Of a stretch of DNA of 6,530 nucleotides, positions 5,546 to 6,530 are shown piece by piece. The notes beneath the pieces are model-generated. The model did no database searches and was not told where the DNA came from. It saw nothing but the letters and a program-made list of their open reading frames with translations. Within the stretch, counting starts at the first letter, position 1, and each line of letters starts with the position of its first letter. Position numbers and translations under genes: made by a program. Origin of the DNA: Cyanobacteria bacterium T3Sed10_344R1 (GTDB lineage Bacteria > Cyanobacteriota > Cyanobacteriia > Phormidesmidales > Phormidesmidaceae); NCBI GenBank assembly GCA_003566335.1, contig PXDR01000144.1, forward strand, positions 1-6,530, written 5' to 3'.

Positions 5546-5580
5546 TTCAAAATACCCAGACCCTTTCAAAATACCCAGAC
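5546..5580 (-). repeat. Two direct copies of a 16-bp element upstream of the protease gene
   Basis: TTCAAAATACCCAGAC occurs identically at 5546-5561 and 5565-5580, a period of 19 bp. On the coding strand of the protease each copy reads GTCTGGGTATTTTGAA and contains a TATTTT that could serve as a -10 box. The copies lie about 35 to 70 nt before ATG 5511. They may be a duplicated promoter element or regulator site. The 19-bp phase is not a whole-number multiple of the helical turn, so cooperative binding on one face is not obvious. Confidence 0.75.
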
Positions 5581-5729
5581 TACGCCGCCGATTCCGGCCA
5601 ATGAATTTTTTTCAGTCTTTTGGGCACCGTTATCTCTATTCTATTTTCCTAAATCCCCGTGGGACTGCCAACAGATAGACAAAACGCCGCCGAATCCCGC
5701 GTGATTGACCGCTTTATTCAACTGCTTGA

Positions 5730-5753
5730 TTGATTTGATGACGGGGAAATCAA
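5730..5753. repeat. Short inverted repeat TTGATTT / AAATCAA
   Basis: Perfect 7-bp arms at 5730-5736 and 5747-5753 with a 10-nt spacer, in the gap between ndhD and the protease gene. The AT-rich arms and spacing fit a dimeric regulator site, but arms this short also arise by chance. Confidence 0.3.
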
Positions 5754-5787
5754 CCGGTAGGTTTCAGCCAGTTAGCTTGAGGCAGCC

Positions 5788-5826
5788 AAAAACAACCCCC
5801 ACCACAGCCAGCTGTGATGGGGGTTG
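5788..5826 (-). terminator. Intrinsic terminator of ndhD
   Basis: Arms of 15 nt (5793-5807 and 5812-5826) flank the loop 5808-5811. The DNA arms match at 14 of 15 positions. The one exception (C5802/A5817) becomes a G-U wobble in minus-strand RNA but a C-A mismatch in plus-strand RNA, consistent with selection on the minus transcript. The minus strand continues into five T (5792-5788). The hairpin begins 42 nt beyond the ndhD stop codon. On the plus strand no T-run follows. Confidence 0.9.
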
Positions 5827-5868
5827 CTCAAGCGAATCGGTCTACCTGAGTGCGCCGCTTTAGGCCAT

Positions 5869-6530
5869 CTATTTCAAGGCTGGCGCTTCGGTGTGGTCGT
5901 AGAGCGCCAAGGCATTGGCATCAGGCCGACGGGCATATTCAAAGGCATGGCGGCGTAGGTTGTCGGTGACCTCTAGGGTGGTCGAGTCATACACCTGAGT
6001 CAGCAGCTTGGGGTACAGCCCGAAACCAATAATCGGCACCAGCAGACAAGCGATGATAAACACTTCCCGAGGTTCAGCATCAATCAGCGCTTCATGCTCG
6101 GTCAGTTCCTTGTTCTCAGGGCCGTAGAAGATTTCCCGCAGCATAGACAGCAGGTAAATCGGGGTCAGCACCACGCCCACCGCCATCAAAATCACGACGA
6201 TTAGCTTGAAGTTGGTGCTGTAGGCGTCGCTGGTGGCAAAACCAACAAACACCATGAGCTCGGCCACAAATCCACTCATCCCCGGCAGGGCCAAAGAAGC
6301 CATAGAGCAGGTAGTGAACATGGCGAAAATCTTGGGCATCTTTTTGCCTACACCACCCATCTCGTCCAGCACCAGGGTGTGGGTGCGATCGTAGGTGGCC
6401 CCCACCAGGAAGAACAGACTGGCCCCAATCAAACCGTGGGAGACCATTTGCAGCACGGCCCCACTCAGGCCCAGGTTAGTGAAGGAGGCGATGCCGATAA
6501 TCACAAAGCCCATGTGGGAGATGGAGGAGT
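5869..6530 (-). CDS. ndhD: NAD(P)H-quinone oxidoreductase chain 4 (NdhD), C-terminal part, runs off the right edge
   Basis: The last 219 codons of a proton-pumping antiporter-like subunit of NDH-1, homologous to NuoM and ND4. In cyanobacteria this thylakoid complex carries cyclic electron flow and respiration, and with other NdhD paralogues CO2 uptake. The reading frame passes through SSISHMGFVIIG at the edge, so the Met at 6513 is internal and not a start. Counting residues from that Met, visible family features are the LQMVSHG helix (21-27), GATYDRTHTLVLDEMGGVGKK (38-58), and LALPGMSGFVAE (74-85). The last has a membrane Glu (85) at the position of a conserved acidic residue of NuoM-type subunits. 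The soluble tail ends at a TAG (5871-5869). Several transmembrane helices are evident. The fragment resembles the NdhD1/NdhD2 type by eye, but the paralogue cannot be settled. A strong terminator follows 42 nt downstream, so ndhD ends its transcription unit here. Confidence 0.94.
   Translation of the reverse strand, partial: SSISHMGFVIIGIASFTNLGLSGAVLQMVSHGLIGASLFFLVGATYDRTHTLVLDEMGGVGKKMPKIFAMFTTCSMASLALPGMSGFVAELMVFVGFATSDAYSTNFKLIVVILMAVGVVLTPIYLLSMLREIFYGPENKELTEHEALIDAEPREVFIIACLLVPIIGFGLYPKLLTQVYDSTTLEVTDNLRRHAFEYARRPDANALALYDHTEAPALK

Larger units (their letters stand above)
5512..5868. other. Gene-free region between ndhD and the protease gene
   Basis: This 357-nt stretch holds no credible gene on either strand. 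From the ndhD side it contains the ndhD terminator (5788-5826), a short inverted repeat (5730-5753), an AT-rich segment with pyrimidine runs (about 5604-5655), and a duplicated 16-bp element (5546-5580) just upstream of the protease start. The protease promoter must lie here, but I cannot choose boxes with confidence. Confidence 0.7.

Noticed and set aside
5512..5550. A protease start at TTG 5550.
   Set aside because: The TTG lies inside a duplicated non-coding element. The ATG at 5511 gives a proper signal peptide and has AGGGA just upstream.
6511..6513. ATG at 6513 as the start of an independent membrane protein.
   Set aside because: The frame is open to the window edge and the residues before it (SSISH) continue the NdhD sequence, so this Met is internal.

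Overview
The window looks like a chromosomal stretch of a cyanobacterium. Three of its products are characteristic of that group: an NdhD subunit of the photosynthetic NDH-1 complex, a single-helix high-light-inducible (Hlip) protein, and a cyanobacterial-type Dxs N-terminus. The HIP1 octamer GCGATCGC, a genome-wide cyanobacterial signature, occurs perfectly six times (1190, 1854, 2422, 3395, 3545, 5426). The genus cannot be fixed from this sequence.

Left part (1-2679), all minus strand and read right to left: a DUF2237 protein, a GufA-type ZIP metal transporter, a lipoprotein with a phytase-like beta-propeller domain, and the first 25 codons of dxs (isoprenoid precursor synthesis), which run off the window. 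Gaps are 65, 39 and 169 nt, so the first three may be one transcription unit. The 39-nt ZIP/lipoprotein gap is spanned by a perfect 8-bp inverted repeat that begins in the ZIP stop codon and ends at the lipoprotein GTG start.

Middle (2680-4045), plus strand: an inositol-monophosphatase-superfamily phosphatase, then a high-light-inducible protein. The divergent region before the phosphatase (2680-2845) holds three separate inverted repeats. The gap before hli holds a threefold 14-bp tandem repeat.

Right part (4042-6530), minus strand: an exported HtrA/trypsin-like serine protease carrying two C-terminal PPC domains and no PDZ domain. It is convergent with hli, and the two stop codons share the tetranucleotide CTAG. 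Upstream of it are a 357-nt gene-free stretch with a duplicated 16-bp element and a strong intrinsic terminator. That terminator closes ndhD, whose C-terminal 219 residues fill the right edge.

The genes are mainly housekeeping and photosynthetic or stress functions. I see no mobile element, CRISPR array, tRNA or rRNA, and no convincing undescribed multi-gene system. The most interesting signals are the ZIP/lipoprotein junction hairpin, the protease domain architecture, and the small repeats and palindromes in the intergenic regions.
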